Assembly (NCBI GenBank): GCA_038528235.1
Contig: JBCBEX010000006.1
Coordinates: 39,417-103,416, forward strand
Length of the DNA: 64,000 bases
DNA from: JBCBEX01 sp038528235
GTDB taxonomy: Bacteria > Bacteroidota > Rhodothermia > Rhodothermales > Rubricoccaceae
Reading direction: 5' to 3'
Under the pieces are notes generated by a model. The model did no database searches. It saw nothing but the letters and a program-made list of their open reading frames with translations, and had not been told where the DNA came from. Shown one piece after another: positions 28,601 to 38,043 of the stretch. Position 1 is the stretch's first letter. Each line of letters starts with the position of its first letter. The translations under genes were made by a program, and so were the position numbers.

Positions 28601-30924
28601 CTGCCGAGTTCGTACTTCACGCCTAGGAACGGTAGCAGCGGGAGCTGGTCCACGCGCCGCACCGTGAAGATGTCGAAGTAGAACAGGTTCGCGCGGTCGT
28701 ACACGTTGATCGCGCCGACCTGGATGCTCAGGTCGCCGGGGCCAAACTCAAAGGTGCGTGACACCGACACGTCGAGGCGGTGGTAGGCGGGGAGGCGGCC
28801 GTTGAACGGCTCGCGGTAGAGCACGCGCGGGATGCCGAACGTCTCCGTGACGTCGGGCAGTGGGAAGAACGGGACGTACGTGTCGAAGCCGAACGGGCGC
28901 GTGAAGGGGAGGCCGGAGCCATACTGCCAGCGAACACTCGCTTCGAACCCGCCAAGTTCGAGGCTCGCGAGCGCGTTGACTTGGTGGCGGCGGTCGTGCG
29001 GTGGGTTGTAGGTCTGGGGGCCGACCGGCCCATCGCCGGAGAGCGGGGCTTGCTGGATGGTGTACTCCGTCTCCGCGAGGCCATAGCCGACGAAGGCGTA
29101 GAACGGGCCGCGCTGCCACTCCAGGCGGGCGTCGATGCCGTAGACGGTACCCTCGGCGGGCGTGAGGCTGGTGGTGAAGCGCGCGAGGGCGCTCCAGATG
29201 GGCACGGCCAGGTTGCGCAGGCGCTTGCCATAGCCCTCGGCTACCAGCTTGAAGGGCCCAATCTGCTGCTGAATCCCAACCATGGCATGCAGTGCCTCAG
29301 CCGGCTCGTCCGACACGTTGATCGCGTTGTCCGGGTCCTGCTCTTCAGCCAGCGGGTTGGGGAGCCAGGCGAGGAAGACCGAGCCGGCATCTCGCTCGTC
29401 GCTGATGCCGTTGACCGTCTGGCGGTAGACGCCGGCCGCCCCGCTGATTTGCGTCGGTCCGTCGACGCCCCACGGCTGCCAGTTCATCCGGATTCGCGGC
29501 TCCAGACTCGCCGGGTAGTCGCCGTAGAAGGTGGTGATGTTGAGGCCGGGCTGCAGCGTGAGGCCATAGCCCGCCTGCCATTCGGCTTCGACGTAGCCGC
29601 CCGAGGCGAGCAGGCGCTTCTCGTCGGCGGAGATGCCGACGAACTGGCCGCCGAGCCGGTAGTTGAGGTCGTCCGTACGTGTGAAGAGGCCGCCGCTGAG
29701 GCGCAGGCGCGGGCGGAGGTGGGTCAGGTGCGCCTCAGCGTTGAAGAGGAGCGCCGAGGACTCGCGCTCGGGGCGGGCCGACGTCCCGACCGAGTTGCTG
29801 ACATATGACACGCTGGCGCTCGTCTCGAACTCGTAGGGGACGTTGCGAGGGAGCAGCACGCAGCGCCCGCCGAGGGCCGCGTTGTTCCAGCCGAAGACAT
29901 CGCCGTCGGGGTCGCGCGGGTCGACTTGGCCTTCGTCGAAGGTGTAGAGGCCCGTGAGGCTGCAGCGGCCCGTCTCGGCTTCGGCGCGGGTGAGCTTGAC
30001 GTACACGTCGCCGAAGCGGAGGGGCAAGTCCTCGCCGTAGAGCGAGCCTGTCTGCTCGATCACGGAGGCCCGGACCGAGCCAATGACCGAGAGGACGCCC
30101 GGCGTGATCGGCCCCTCGGCCTGAGCGGAGAGCAGGAACGGGCTGGCCGACCCCGACCCCGCGAAGCGCTGGTAGTTACCCTCGCGCATCGTCACGTCGA
30201 GCACCGAGGCGATACGTCCCGAGTAGCGCGCGCCGAAGCCGCCCGCGTAAAACTCGGTATTGGCGACGAGGTCTTCAGGGAAGGCAGAGAAGAAGCCGAC
30301 GATGTGGAAGGGCTGATAGACGAGAGCGCCGTCCATCAGCACGAGGTTTTGCGGCGGCGTCCCGCCTCGCACATAAAGGCCGCCGCCCCGGTCACCCACG
30401 GCCACGACGCTCGGCAGCGCCTGGAGGTAGCTGGCGAGGTCACCCGACAGGTCCGGCGTCGGAATGCGAGCGAGGTCTTGCGGACGGATCGACTGACGGC
30501 CCGCCTCGACGGAAGCGGCGCCACCGTCGGCCTCGACCTGCACCTCGCCCAGCGTCTGGCCAGGTACAAGCGCCACGGTGACATTGACAAAGGACTGCTG
30601 CCCCAGCAGCAGCGTATCGATGCCCGTCTCGTAGCCAACGAACGACACCCGCAACGCATAGCGGCCGGCAAAGCGGCCTGCTAGTTGGAACACACCGTCG
30701 CCGTCGGTCACCGTTTGCGTCGGCGTGGCGTTCGGGTTAGCAACACTGAAGAGCCCCACGGTGGCCCCGGGCAGGGCAAGGCCATTTTCCTCGTCGGTGA
30801 CGAAGCCCCGAACCGAGTTGGTAATGGGTTGGGCCTGCACCGTGGTCGCGAAGGTCGCTACGAGGAGCGCCACGAGCACGGGCAGGCGTAGCCTAGACGC
30901 TGGGTCAGACACCCGATCAGCCAT
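28597..30924 (-). CDS. TonB-dependent receptor with carboxypeptidase-like N domain
   Basis: 775 residues with a signal peptide (cut near VQAQ). Residues 35-120 are a carboxypeptidase-regulatory-like beta sandwich (VRGFVTDEENGLALPGATV). The plug follows at about 120-230 (RIPTPDLSGDLASYLQALPSV, GGLYVRGGTPPQNLVLMDG, YQPFHIVGFFSAF), then the 22-strand barrel. It ends FLGVKYELGS, without the usual terminal aromatic. It imports a ligand across the outer membrane with TonB energy. Its start overlaps the end of the DUF4249 gene by 8 bp, a pairing common in Bacteroidota, so the two should work together. Confidence 0.9.
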   Translation of the reverse strand: MADRVSDPASRLRLPVLVALLVATFATTVQAQPITNSVRGFVTDEENGLALPGATVGLFSVANPNATPTQTVTDGDGVFQLAGRFAGRYALRVSFVGYETGIDTLLLGQQSFVNVTVALVPGQTLGEVQVEADGGAASVEAGRQSIRPQDLARIPTPDLSGDLASYLQALPSVVAVGDRGGGLYVRGGTPPQNLVLMDGALVYQPFHIVGFFSAFPEDLVANTEFYAGGFGARYSGRIASVLDVTMREGNYQRFAGSGSASPFLLSAQAEGPITPGVLSVIGSVRASVIEQTGSLYGEDLPLRFGDVYVKLTRAEAETGRCSLTGLYTFDEGQVDPRDPDGDVFGWNNAALGGRCVLLPRNVPYEFETSASVSYVSNSVGTSARPERESSALLFNAEAHLTHLRPRLRLSGGLFTRTDDLNYRLGGQFVGISADEKRLLASGGYVEAEWQAGYGLTLQPGLNITTFYGDYPASLEPRIRMNWQPWGVDGPTQISGAAGVYRQTVNGISDERDAGSVFLAWLPNPLAEEQDPDNAINVSDEPAEALHAMVGIQQQIGPFKLVAEGYGKRLRNLAVPIWSALARFTTSLTPAEGTVYGIDARLEWQRGPFYAFVGYGLAETEYTIQQAPLSGDGPVGPQTYNPPHDRRHQVNALASLELGGFEASVRWQYGSGLPFTRPFGFDTYVPFFPLPDVTETFGIPRVLYREPFNGRLPAYHRLDVSVSRTFEFGPGDLSIQVGAINVYDRANLFYFDIFTVRRVDQLPLLPFLGVKYELGS

Positions 30925-31777
30925 TGCACCCCGCTTGGTTCAGTGAGAACACGCCGCGCAGCGCGTCCCACTCCGTTCCTAAAGTCAAAATCCCACCTAC
31001 GAAGCCGAGCCCTCCTTCCACGTTGTTCGTTTCGGACGACGGCAGCACGAGTTCCTCGATGTCGAACAGCTGGAAGTCGGGCCACTCGCTGGTGGTGGTG
31101 GCCAGCAAGATCTCCGCACGCCGAAGGCCGGGGCAGACGGCTCCTACCGAGCCGGTCAGGGCTTCCTGGACATCGGCGTAGGCGTTGAAGGCGAGGGTCA
31201 GGCGTCCGTTCGGCGCCCGCGTGAGTTGGTCCGTGTAGCTCAGCTGGAGGGTCGTGTTCGGGTTGGCTAGTTCGTAGCGGATCTGAAGGTCCGCGACTTT
31301 GTCGACCTCAAAGATGGTGAGGGCCTGCGACATCGGCGGGTTGTCGGGCGAGGAGGCCAATGAGATGCCAGACTCTAGCTCCGGGGCAGGAATCTCGTTC
31401 GGCGTCCGGAACGTTGCGGACGCCGACGCGCCGTCGGGGGCGGTGGCCGTAATCCGGTAGGACGTGCTCGCCGCGATCGGAGCATTCGTCCAGAAGTTGT
31501 GAAGCCGCGCACCGTTCTCGTAGGTGAAAACGGAGTCGCGTAGCGTGACTGAAGTGCCCCGGTTCAGGTTCTCCAACACCACCGTCGCGTTGACCTCGGG
31601 GTCGGCGAACGCCGACTGCTGCAGCTCGCTCACGCGGACGTATTGCGTGTCGGCCGAGACGTCCAAGTACCCCTGAATTGAGAACCGAACCTCCGCGTCT
31701 TCGAAGGGGTCGAAGCTCTCCTCGCATCCGACAAGCAGCACCGTCGAGAGGACAATGGCGAGGAGGCGCACGGGCAT
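30917..31777 (-). CDS. DUF4249 lipoprotein, copy 1
   Basis: 286 residues from the ATG at 31777, which gives a signal peptide with lipobox LVGC. FSIQGYLDVSADTQYVRVSEL, a first beta domain to about residue 130 and the closing NNVEGGLGFVGGILTLG are typical of DUF4249, outer-membrane lipoproteins coded beside TonB receptors. Two Cys near residues 207 and 284 could pair. It is a clear paralogue of the next gene upstream (31847-32719), sharing GYLDVSADTQ-x-VRVSEL and NVEGGLGFVGG. It overlaps the receptor start by 8 bp. Confidence 0.82.
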   Translation of the reverse strand: MPVRLLAIVLSTVLLVGCEESFDPFEDAEVRFSIQGYLDVSADTQYVRVSELQQSAFADPEVNATVVLENLNRGTSVTLRDSVFTYENGARLHNFWTNAPIAASTSYRITATAPDGASASATFRTPNEIPAPELESGISLASSPDNPPMSQALTIFEVDKVADLQIRYELANPNTTLQLSYTDQLTRAPNGRLTLAFNAYADVQEALTGSVGAVCPGLRRAEILLATTTSEWPDFQLFDIEELVLPSSETNNVEGGLGFVGGILTLGTEWDALRGVFSLNQAGCNG

Positions 31778-31846
31778 AGAAACAGAGGAAGTGAAATCGG
31801 GCCTGAAGGTAGGATGGAGACCGGAAGGCGGCAAGCCTAAGGTGCC

Positions 31847-32719
31847 TTAGAGTTGACAGGCAGCCTGGTTGATCGAGAAGGCCAGCGTCAGCGCCAGCCA
31901 CGGTCGGCGCTGCGTGGCGACGCCCCCCACGAAGCCCAATCCACCTTCCACGTTGGAGACCGTCCCGGGAAGGACGAGGCGTTCGAGGTCGATGAGCGCG
32001 AAGTCCGGCCAGGCGTCGGTCGTCGTCGCGATGAACACCTCTGCACTCTCCAGGGCAGGACAGAAGCCAGCGGTGCCGCCTGTGACCTGGCGCTGGACAT
32101 CGGCGTAGGCATCGAAGCCAAGTTGGAGAACGCCGTTGGCGTCACGCCGCACTTGATCGAGGTAGGACACCGTGACGCGCGAACCCGTCTCCGCCAGCAC
32201 ATACTCGATGCGGAGGTCGGCCAGCTTCTCCACGCCTGGGATCGAAATCGCCTGCAGGTTGGGCGGGTTCATCGCATTCGACGCCTCCGTGACCCCGGCG
32301 TTGAGAAAGGGCTCTGGCGATGGTGCTGGCGTTTGAATCGTGGCACTCGCAGCGGAGCCATCGGAGGCGATCACCGAGAGCCGGTATGTCGACGACGGCA
32401 CAATGGGGACGGCCGTCCATGGTGCGTGCACCCGCGCGCCTGAGGTGAAGGTCAGCAGCGAGTCGCGCAACTCGGTCCTGGTGTCGCCCGACACCTCTTC
32501 GAGCACGACGACGGCGTCGAGCTCGTCCGTGAGAAAGATCGACTCCCGGAGCTCGCTGACGCGCACAAACTGGGTGTCCGCCGACACGTCCAGGTAGCCG
32601 AACACGGAGAACCGGACGTTGGTCTCCTCGAAGGGGTCGATGGACGTCTCGCAGCCGCTACCAGCCAGGGCTAGGGCGACCAGGCCGCAACTGAGGAGCA
32701 GGTAGGCGTGGACGGTCAT
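31847..32719 (-). CDS. DUF4249 lipoprotein, copy 2
   Basis: 290 residues from the ATG at 32719, with lipobox GSGC. FSVFGYLDVSADTQFVRVSEL, DAYADVQRQVTGG and NVEGGLGFVGGVATQ place it in DUF4249 and show it arose by tandem duplication with the gene just downstream (70 bp away). The two differ most in their middle parts (AYLLL signal and TPAPSPEP versus TPNEIPAPE), as if they now bind different ligands or form a heteromer on one receptor. Confidence 0.82.
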   Translation of the reverse strand: MTVHAYLLLSCGLVALALAGSGCETSIDPFEETNVRFSVFGYLDVSADTQFVRVSELRESIFLTDELDAVVVLEEVSGDTRTELRDSLLTFTSGARVHAPWTAVPIVPSSTYRLSVIASDGSAASATIQTPAPSPEPFLNAGVTEASNAMNPPNLQAISIPGVEKLADLRIEYVLAETGSRVTVSYLDQVRRDANGVLQLGFDAYADVQRQVTGGTAGFCPALESAEVFIATTTDAWPDFALIDLERLVLPGTVSNVEGGLGFVGGVATQRRPWLALTLAFSINQAACQL

Positions 32720-32742
32720 CAAGCAACAGCGATCATCTCGGC

Positions 32743-33213
32743 TCAGGTGCCCGAGCTTGGTCCTGCACGCTTGGTCGTGATCAGGATCACGCCGTTGGCT
32801 CCGCGTGCCCCATACATCGCCGTGTCGGAGGCGTTCTTGAGAACCTCAATCGAGGCCACGTCGCGTGGGTTGACGCCGGTGAGCGCGCCCGTCGACGATG
32901 GCCGAATCGGCATGCCGTCCAGGATAAAGAGCGGGTCGGAGTTGCTGTAGAGCGACGAACTGCCCCCGCGAATCCGGATCACGAGGTTGCCCCCCGACTC
33001 GGTCACGCGGACGCCCGCGATCTGGCCACGCAGCATCTCTTCGACCCGCGCGATTGGGCGCCCTTCCAGATCCTCGGCATCGACGCGGTCGGGGTTGTGT
33101 GCTTCGCCCGAGCCTGGGGTCGTGCCCTCAGTAGTGGCGTCGGTCACGACGCAGCCCGTCCAAAGCACGCCCACCAGGGCAACGAGGAGGGCGGAAAACA
33201 ACGAGGTACGCAT
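32743..33213 (-). CDS. Lipoprotein consisting of a TonB plug domain only
   Basis: 156 residues from the ATG at 33213. The signal peptide ends in lipobox WTGC. Residues about 60-145 form a complete receptor plug: RVEEMLRGQIAGVRV, GNLVIRIRGGSSSLYSNSDP, LFILDGMPI, GVNPRDVASIEVLKNASDTA and MYGARGANGVILITTKR, as in SusC-type receptors. No barrel follows; the frame ends cleanly at 32743 and the next gene begins. It is an independent small lipoprotein rather than a frameshifted receptor. It is probably co-transcribed with the DUF4249 pair and receptor. Confidence 0.8.
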   Translation of the reverse strand: MRTSLFSALLVALVGVLWTGCVVTDATTEGTTPGSGEAHNPDRVDAEDLEGRPIARVEEMLRGQIAGVRVTESGGNLVIRIRGGSSSLYSNSDPLFILDGMPIRPSSTGALTGVNPRDVASIEVLKNASDTAMYGARGANGVILITTKRAGPSSGT

Positions 33214-33363
33214 GGCAGACCTGCAGGATGGTGGTCGAAGCAACCGAGGTGGACGTGCGTCAGCGTCGTAGCACGTCTACCCCTGCCGAGACGATACGGC
33301 TTCCAGGTTGTTTCGCCAAGTGAAAGCCCTTCCAGAAGGCCGTGGCGACGATGAACGGTCTGC

Positions 33364-36072
33364 TCAATCGCCGAGTGGTAGGGACACCGCGCGGCGCACG
33401 TAGTCGGGGCCTGTGCCCTCGAAGGTGATGGTGGCTTCGTAGTGGCGAGCCTCGGTCTCGCGCACGGCCACGCCGTCGGCACCCGTAACCGTGCGGGGCG
33501 AGCGGATGCCGAAGGTGTACGTCTCGCCGCCGACGCCTTCGAGCAGGAGGTTGAGTGCCCCGTCCTCGGCGCGGTCGCGGAGGATGCGGAGGCCCATGCT
33601 GCGCGCACCGGAGTTGGCAGGCTCATGGCGCACGTAGGCCCCGGTCCCGCTGTCCGTCGCCACCGTGATCTCGGTGCGGTCCCCGAGCGGAATCGACGCG
33701 ACGACGCGCTGCACATCGCCCTCAGTGACCAGGTCGCTTTCGAAGAACTCGCCGTTCACGAGGAGGCCTTCCACGATGGCGTCGAGGGGAAAGGCGGGAG
33801 CGAAGTCGAGCATGGTGCTGCCGCTGCCCGCATCGTGGACGAAGACGAACGAGGTCGCATCGTCGAAGCGCTGCATCGTGATGGCGAAGCGCGCGTCGCC
33901 CACGGCGGCGTTGGTGAGCGCGAGGCGGTCCCAGTCGTGCGGAAGAAGCGGGGCGAAGCGCAGCGTGGAGCCGTCGGTAGTGGCGTCGAGGCCGAGCATG
34001 CCGGTGACGGCGGGCGTGGCGACCATCGCCTCGCTCCAGACCTGGAGGTGGCTGCTGCGCCCGAACGCCGTGTTGAAGTCGCCGGAGAGGAGTTCGGTGA
34101 CGTAGCCGAGGGCGTCCTGGCGGGTGAGGAGTGCGCTTGCCATGAGGCCCTGATAGCCCACGTGTGGGCGGGCGTAGCTATAGCCGCCCATCGACACCCA
34201 GCCGGTGAAGAGCGGCCACACGGAGCCGTTGTGGTAGGAGAGCGGGTCGTAGCGCTCGCTCTGCGCGTCGAGGATGCGCGCGCCCCAGTCGGTGGCGACG
34301 TGCCCGCTGCCGAGCGCGTCGAGTGCCCGCTGCGCGCGGTCGTGGTCGAGCGTGGCCCACCAGAAGGGCACGCCCTGCATCGCGGTGTTTTCCGGCATCA
34401 CGATGGCGTCCTGCTCGGTGGCGATGCCGCCCTGCGAGAGCGCGGTCCCGGCTTGGGCGCCTTCGTCGGGAATCAGGTTGGTCGCGTCGGGGAAGTGCGT
34501 CGTGACGGCGTAGAAGCCTTCGTCTTCGAGCCAGTAGGTCGCTTCGGTGGCCTCGTAGGTGCGTTCGGCGTTGGCTCGTGCCTGCTCAGCGACGTTGTCC
34601 TCACCCAGCGCTTCGGCGAGTTCAGCGAGGCTCTCGGACGCCTCGATCCACAATCCTTGCATGTAGAGCTCCTCGTGCGGCGGGTAGAGCAGCCCGCCCT
34701 CGACCCAGCCGTGCCCAACGCCCGTGTTGTCGAGGAGGTCGTTGCCGTCGCGGTCGGTGCCCTCGGAGAAAGCGTAGGCGGCCTTGGCCGAGTCCCAATG
34801 TTTCTGCAGGAAGGCGTCGTCGCCCGTCGCGCGCCAGAGGTCGGCCAGGACGATGAGGTAGAGCGGCGTCGCGTCGGCGCTGGCCCACGGGTAGGAGTAG
34901 TCCTCAAACCATTCCAGGAAGGTTGCGCTCTGGCTGATCTCGTGCGGGATTTTGCCGTCGGTGCGCTGGAACTGCTGGAGGAAGTCGAGCGCGGTCTTCG
35001 TCGTCTCGAAATCGCCGTAGGCCGTCGTGGCGAGGGCGGTCCAGAGGGCGTCGCGGCCGAAGAACCACGCGAAGCCGGGGCGCTCCGAGTTGCCTGCCGT
35101 GCGGAAGCCCGCCACGAAGCCGGTGTCCTCGGTGCGTGCGCTGCTGGAGCTAGCCGCCAGCACGTCCGATTCGAGATCGAGGATCGTTGGGTTGGTCGCG
35201 AGCCCCTTGTCGATGCCGACCTTGGCCCAGGCAAAGGCCTCGTCGAGCCGGTCGTCGGGGGTATCGAGGGTGAGGGTGTTCGCTTCGAGGTCGGCGTAGT
35301 GCTGGACCGTGGCGGCGTAGGCACCGGGGATGTCGGCGAGGAGTTGGTCATAGACCGCCTCGGCGTCGGCGCGGCCAGTCGTGCTGCCGGTGAACAGGAT
35401 CGGGATGAGGCCCGCCCGCGCCTGCTCGGGCGTCACACGTAGCTCAAAGCGCGTCGGGAGGTCGGCAGGCTCCTCCTGGTAGGGCTGCTGCGACACATCG
35501 ACCGCGCCAGGGCTGCCGATGATGCCGTAGAACCGCTGCGTCTCCTCGCCGACGAAGTAGCGCCCCTGCGCGGCGTCGAAGCCGGAGAAGCCCGTCATCA
35601 GCCCGGCGGGCCACATGAGCGCGAGGTCGGGCCGGAACGACACCGAGAGCGTGAGCGGGCGCACCGTGTCGATGTCGAGCAGCATCACGACGGCGGCTTC
35701 GTCGATCGGCGCGAAGAGCGTCTGCCGGATGGTGAACGCCGCGTGCGTGTAGACGAACGTCGTCGCCTCGGGCCGCACCTCCGTGCGCTCCATCGTCGCC
35801 AGGCCGTCAATCGGGATCGGGTAGTCATCGATGGCGACGTCGAACTGCACCTCGCTGACGATCTGCTGCGGGTAGGTCCACACCTCGAAGGGCTTGCCCT
35901 CGTAGCCGAATGCACCCGCGCGGCGGCCGAGCACGCTGAAGAAGCCGAACGTGCCCGCCTCGGTCTGCCGCTCCAGCATGAGCCCGCTCTCGGGCATGTC
36001 GAAGCGCGGCACCTGCGCGAAAGCCGGGGCGACGAGGAGGAACGCGAGGAGGATATGGGCGAGGCGGGTCAT
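33364..36072 (-). CDS. Exported glycogen-debranching-like glycosidase
   Basis: 902 residues with a short signal peptide (MTRLAHILLAFLLVAPAFAQ). Residues 20-270 form an N-terminal beta-sandwich. Residues about 290-720 are an (alpha/alpha)6 barrel with WFFGRDALWTALA, GKIPHEISQ, ADATPLYLIVLADLW, GHGWVEGG and YHNGSVWPLFTGW, as in amylo-alpha-1,6-glucosidases and GH63/GH133-like enzymes. Residues 720-902 are a further beta domain. It is probably periplasmic or surface located and trims branched alpha-glucans or related oligosaccharides. GH13 alpha-glucosidase and glucan phosphorylase follow upstream on the same strand. Confidence 0.75.
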   Translation of the reverse strand: MTRLAHILLAFLLVAPAFAQVPRFDMPESGLMLERQTEAGTFGFFSVLGRRAGAFGYEGKPFEVWTYPQQIVSEVQFDVAIDDYPIPIDGLATMERTEVRPEATTFVYTHAAFTIRQTLFAPIDEAAVVMLLDIDTVRPLTLSVSFRPDLALMWPAGLMTGFSGFDAAQGRYFVGEETQRFYGIIGSPGAVDVSQQPYQEEPADLPTRFELRVTPEQARAGLIPILFTGSTTGRADAEAVYDQLLADIPGAYAATVQHYADLEANTLTLDTPDDRLDEAFAWAKVGIDKGLATNPTILDLESDVLAASSSSARTEDTGFVAGFRTAGNSERPGFAWFFGRDALWTALATTAYGDFETTKTALDFLQQFQRTDGKIPHEISQSATFLEWFEDYSYPWASADATPLYLIVLADLWRATGDDAFLQKHWDSAKAAYAFSEGTDRDGNDLLDNTGVGHGWVEGGLLYPPHEELYMQGLWIEASESLAELAEALGEDNVAEQARANAERTYEATEATYWLEDEGFYAVTTHFPDATNLIPDEGAQAGTALSQGGIATEQDAIVMPENTAMQGVPFWWATLDHDRAQRALDALGSGHVATDWGARILDAQSERYDPLSYHNGSVWPLFTGWVSMGGYSYARPHVGYQGLMASALLTRQDALGYVTELLSGDFNTAFGRSSHLQVWSEAMVATPAVTGMLGLDATTDGSTLRFAPLLPHDWDRLALTNAAVGDARFAITMQRFDDATSFVFVHDAGSGSTMLDFAPAFPLDAIVEGLLVNGEFFESDLVTEGDVQRVVASIPLGDRTEITVATDSGTGAYVRHEPANSGARSMGLRILRDRAEDGALNLLLEGVGGETYTFGIRSPRTVTGADGVAVRETEARHYEATITFEGTGPDYVRRAVSLPLGD

Positions 36073-36082
36073 GATTTAGCAG

Positions 36083-36204
36083 TGTCATCCTGAGCGCAGC
36101 CCGCAGGGCGGAGTCGAAGGATCTGCGTTTCAGCTTCCAAGTCGTAGTCAAGGCATCCAGGCAGTCAGAGATCCTTCGACTCGCTCCGCTCGCTCAGGAT
36201 GACA
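36083..36204. repeat. Inverted-repeat (MITE-like) element
   Basis: The left arm at 36083-36124 begins TGTCATCCTGAGCG and ends GAGTCGAAGGATCT; the right arm at 36169-36204 is its imperfect inverted copy, with a 44-bp spacer. It has no coding capacity. It lies between two glycosidase genes, so it may also fold in the mRNA and end transcription. Confidence 0.75.
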
Positions 36205-36253
36205 AGGGTGGGGCAATGGCTCAATCGCCCCGTCGAACATCAAAGATTGAACA

Positions 36254-37900
36254 TCATTCGATCACGACGCCCTCGTTGGCGCCGAGGTGGAGCGTGCCGG
36301 TGAACGTGCGGCCTTCGCGCTCGCGCTGCGTCGAGGCGAGGACGTGGCCAGTAAAGCCGTCGGGGACGGTGACTTCCTGCATTTCGGGTGAGAAGTTGAG
36401 CGCCACGAACACGCGCCCCCTCTCTTGACCGTCAGCGCCGTCGTGCTCGCGGACGTAGGCGAATACGTCGTCGGGCACGTCGTCGCTGGGCGTGTAGCTG
36501 CCGAGCTGCAGCGCGGGCGTCTCCTTGCGTAGGGCGAGGAGGCGGCGGTAGAGGTGGAGCATCGAGTCGGGGTCGTCCAACTCGGCGTCGACGTTGATGG
36601 ATGCGTGGTCGTCATGGAGCGGGAGCCATAGGTCGTCGGGGCCGGCGTCCGAGAACCCGGCGCTCGGGCTGTCGTCCCAGGCCATCGGCGTGCGGCAGCC
36701 GTCGCGTGACAATTCGGGAAGGCTGCGAAAGCCCCACGGATCCTGAAGCTTGTCTTCGGGCACATCGACCTCCGGCATGCCGAGTTCGTCGCCGTAGTAG
36801 AGCGTCGGCGAGCCGCGGAGCGTGAGGAGCAGCATCGCCGCGATGCGGGCCTGCGCGGCGCCGACGCGGCTGCGGATGCGCTTCTCGTCATGGTTGCTGA
36901 CGACGTAGTTCGGCCACGCGCCCTCCGGCAGCGCCGCTTCGAGCTCATCGACGGAGGCGCGGATGCTCGCGGCCGTCCAGTCGGCGTTGAGCAGGGCGAA
37001 GTTGAACGGCATGTGCAGCTCGTCGAGCACGCCCGGCGTGGCGTTGCCGCCGAAGTAGCGCACCCACACAGCGCGGTCGTACTCGTGGATCTCGCCGATC
37101 GTCACGCGCGCCGCGTCATCGTGCGTGTCGACCAGTTGGCGGATCTCGCGGAAGGCGCCGTGGACGTCCTCGTGGCCCTTGTCGTAGAGGTGGACCTGCG
37201 AGTCGTACTCTCCGAGCGACTTGTGATAGTCGGCTACCTCCGTCGCGAGCGGGTTGTCGCGCATCGCGGGGTCCTTCATGATGTAGTGCGCCACGTCGAT
37301 GCGGAAGCCGTCCACGCCGCGGTCCATCCAGAAGCGCAGCGCGTCGAACATCGCGGCTTGGAGCTCGGGGTTGCGCCAGTTGAGGTCGGGCTGCTCGCGC
37401 AGGAAGCTGTGGAGGTAATACTGTCCCGTCGCCTCGTCGAGCTCCCACGCGGAGCCGCCGAAGATGCTCAGCCAGTTGTTCGGCGGGCCGCCGTCGGAAG
37501 CAGGATCGCGCCAGACGTACCAATCGCGCTTCGGATCGTCTTTTGACGACCGCGCCGCCTTGAACCACGCATGCTCCTCTGAGGAGTGGTTCGGTACGAA
37601 GTCGACGATCAGCTTGAGGCCGAACTCTTTCGCGCGCGCCGCCATCCGGTCGAAGTCGTCGAGCGTGCCGAAGATCGGGTCCACGTCGGTGTAGTCGGCC
37701 ACGTCGTAGCCGAAGTCGGCCATCGGCGAGCGGTAGAACGGCGAGAGCCAGACCGTGTCGACGCCAAGCGTATTCGCTAGATAGTCGAGGCGCTCGGTGA
37801 TACCGGGGAGGTCGCCGACGCCGTCGCCGTTGGCGTCCTGGAACGAGCGGGGGTAGATCTGATAGACGACGGCGGAGTGCCACCAGGGATGTGCGGCCAT
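36254..37900 (-). CDS. GH13 alpha-glucosidase
   Basis: 548 residues, cytoplasmic (no signal peptide). It starts WWHSAVVYQIYPRSFQDANGDGVGD, the typical opening of oligo-1,6-glucosidase/alpha-glucosidase members of GH13. The nucleophile is Asp202 in DGFRIDVAHYIMKD, the acid/base Glu270 in VTIGEIHEYD and the third Asp338 in VVSNHDEKR; DFVPNHSSEEHAW is region I. It releases glucose from maltose-type oligosaccharides or sucrose. With alpha-glucan phosphorylase just upstream it forms a maltodextrin or glycogen breakdown set. The glgP terminator at 37984-38019 separates the two transcripts. Confidence 0.92.
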   Translation of the reverse strand: MAAHPWWHSAVVYQIYPRSFQDANGDGVGDLPGITERLDYLANTLGVDTVWLSPFYRSPMADFGYDVADYTDVDPIFGTLDDFDRMAARAKEFGLKLIVDFVPNHSSEEHAWFKAARSSKDDPKRDWYVWRDPASDGGPPNNWLSIFGGSAWELDEATGQYYLHSFLREQPDLNWRNPELQAAMFDALRFWMDRGVDGFRIDVAHYIMKDPAMRDNPLATEVADYHKSLGEYDSQVHLYDKGHEDVHGAFREIRQLVDTHDDAARVTIGEIHEYDRAVWVRYFGGNATPGVLDELHMPFNFALLNADWTAASIRASVDELEAALPEGAWPNYVVSNHDEKRIRSRVGAAQARIAAMLLLTLRGSPTLYYGDELGMPEVDVPEDKLQDPWGFRSLPELSRDGCRTPMAWDDSPSAGFSDAGPDDLWLPLHDDHASINVDAELDDPDSMLHLYRRLLALRKETPALQLGSYTPSDDVPDDVFAYVREHDGADGQERGRVFVALNFSPEMQEVTVPDGFTGHVLASTQREREGRTFTGTLHLGANEGVVIE

Positions 37901-37983
37901 GGGGGAGAGCAGCTACGTGGACGTTCTTCGAAAGATAGAACGCAGCGCCTTTGAACGGAGCAGCGCCCCGGCCTTGTCACAGC

Positions 37984-38019
37984 AAAAAAGGGCGACCCCA
38001 CACTTGGTGGAGCCGCCCT
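37984..38019 (-). terminator. Intrinsic terminator of the glucan phosphorylase gene
   Basis: On the minus strand a hairpin closed by GGGCG/CGCCC (38018-38014 with 37994-37990), with inner CCAC/GTGG pairs, is followed by TTTTTT (37989-37984). This is a classic Rho-independent terminator placed 25 bp after the glgP stop. Confidence 0.88.
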
Positions 38020-38043
38020 CGGATATGGACCATGGAGAGGCGG

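Noticed and set aside
32743..33213. Plug-only protein as a frameshifted TonB receptor
   Set aside because: No barrel-coding sequence follows in any frame; the next bases belong to the DUF4249 gene, so it is an intact small gene.
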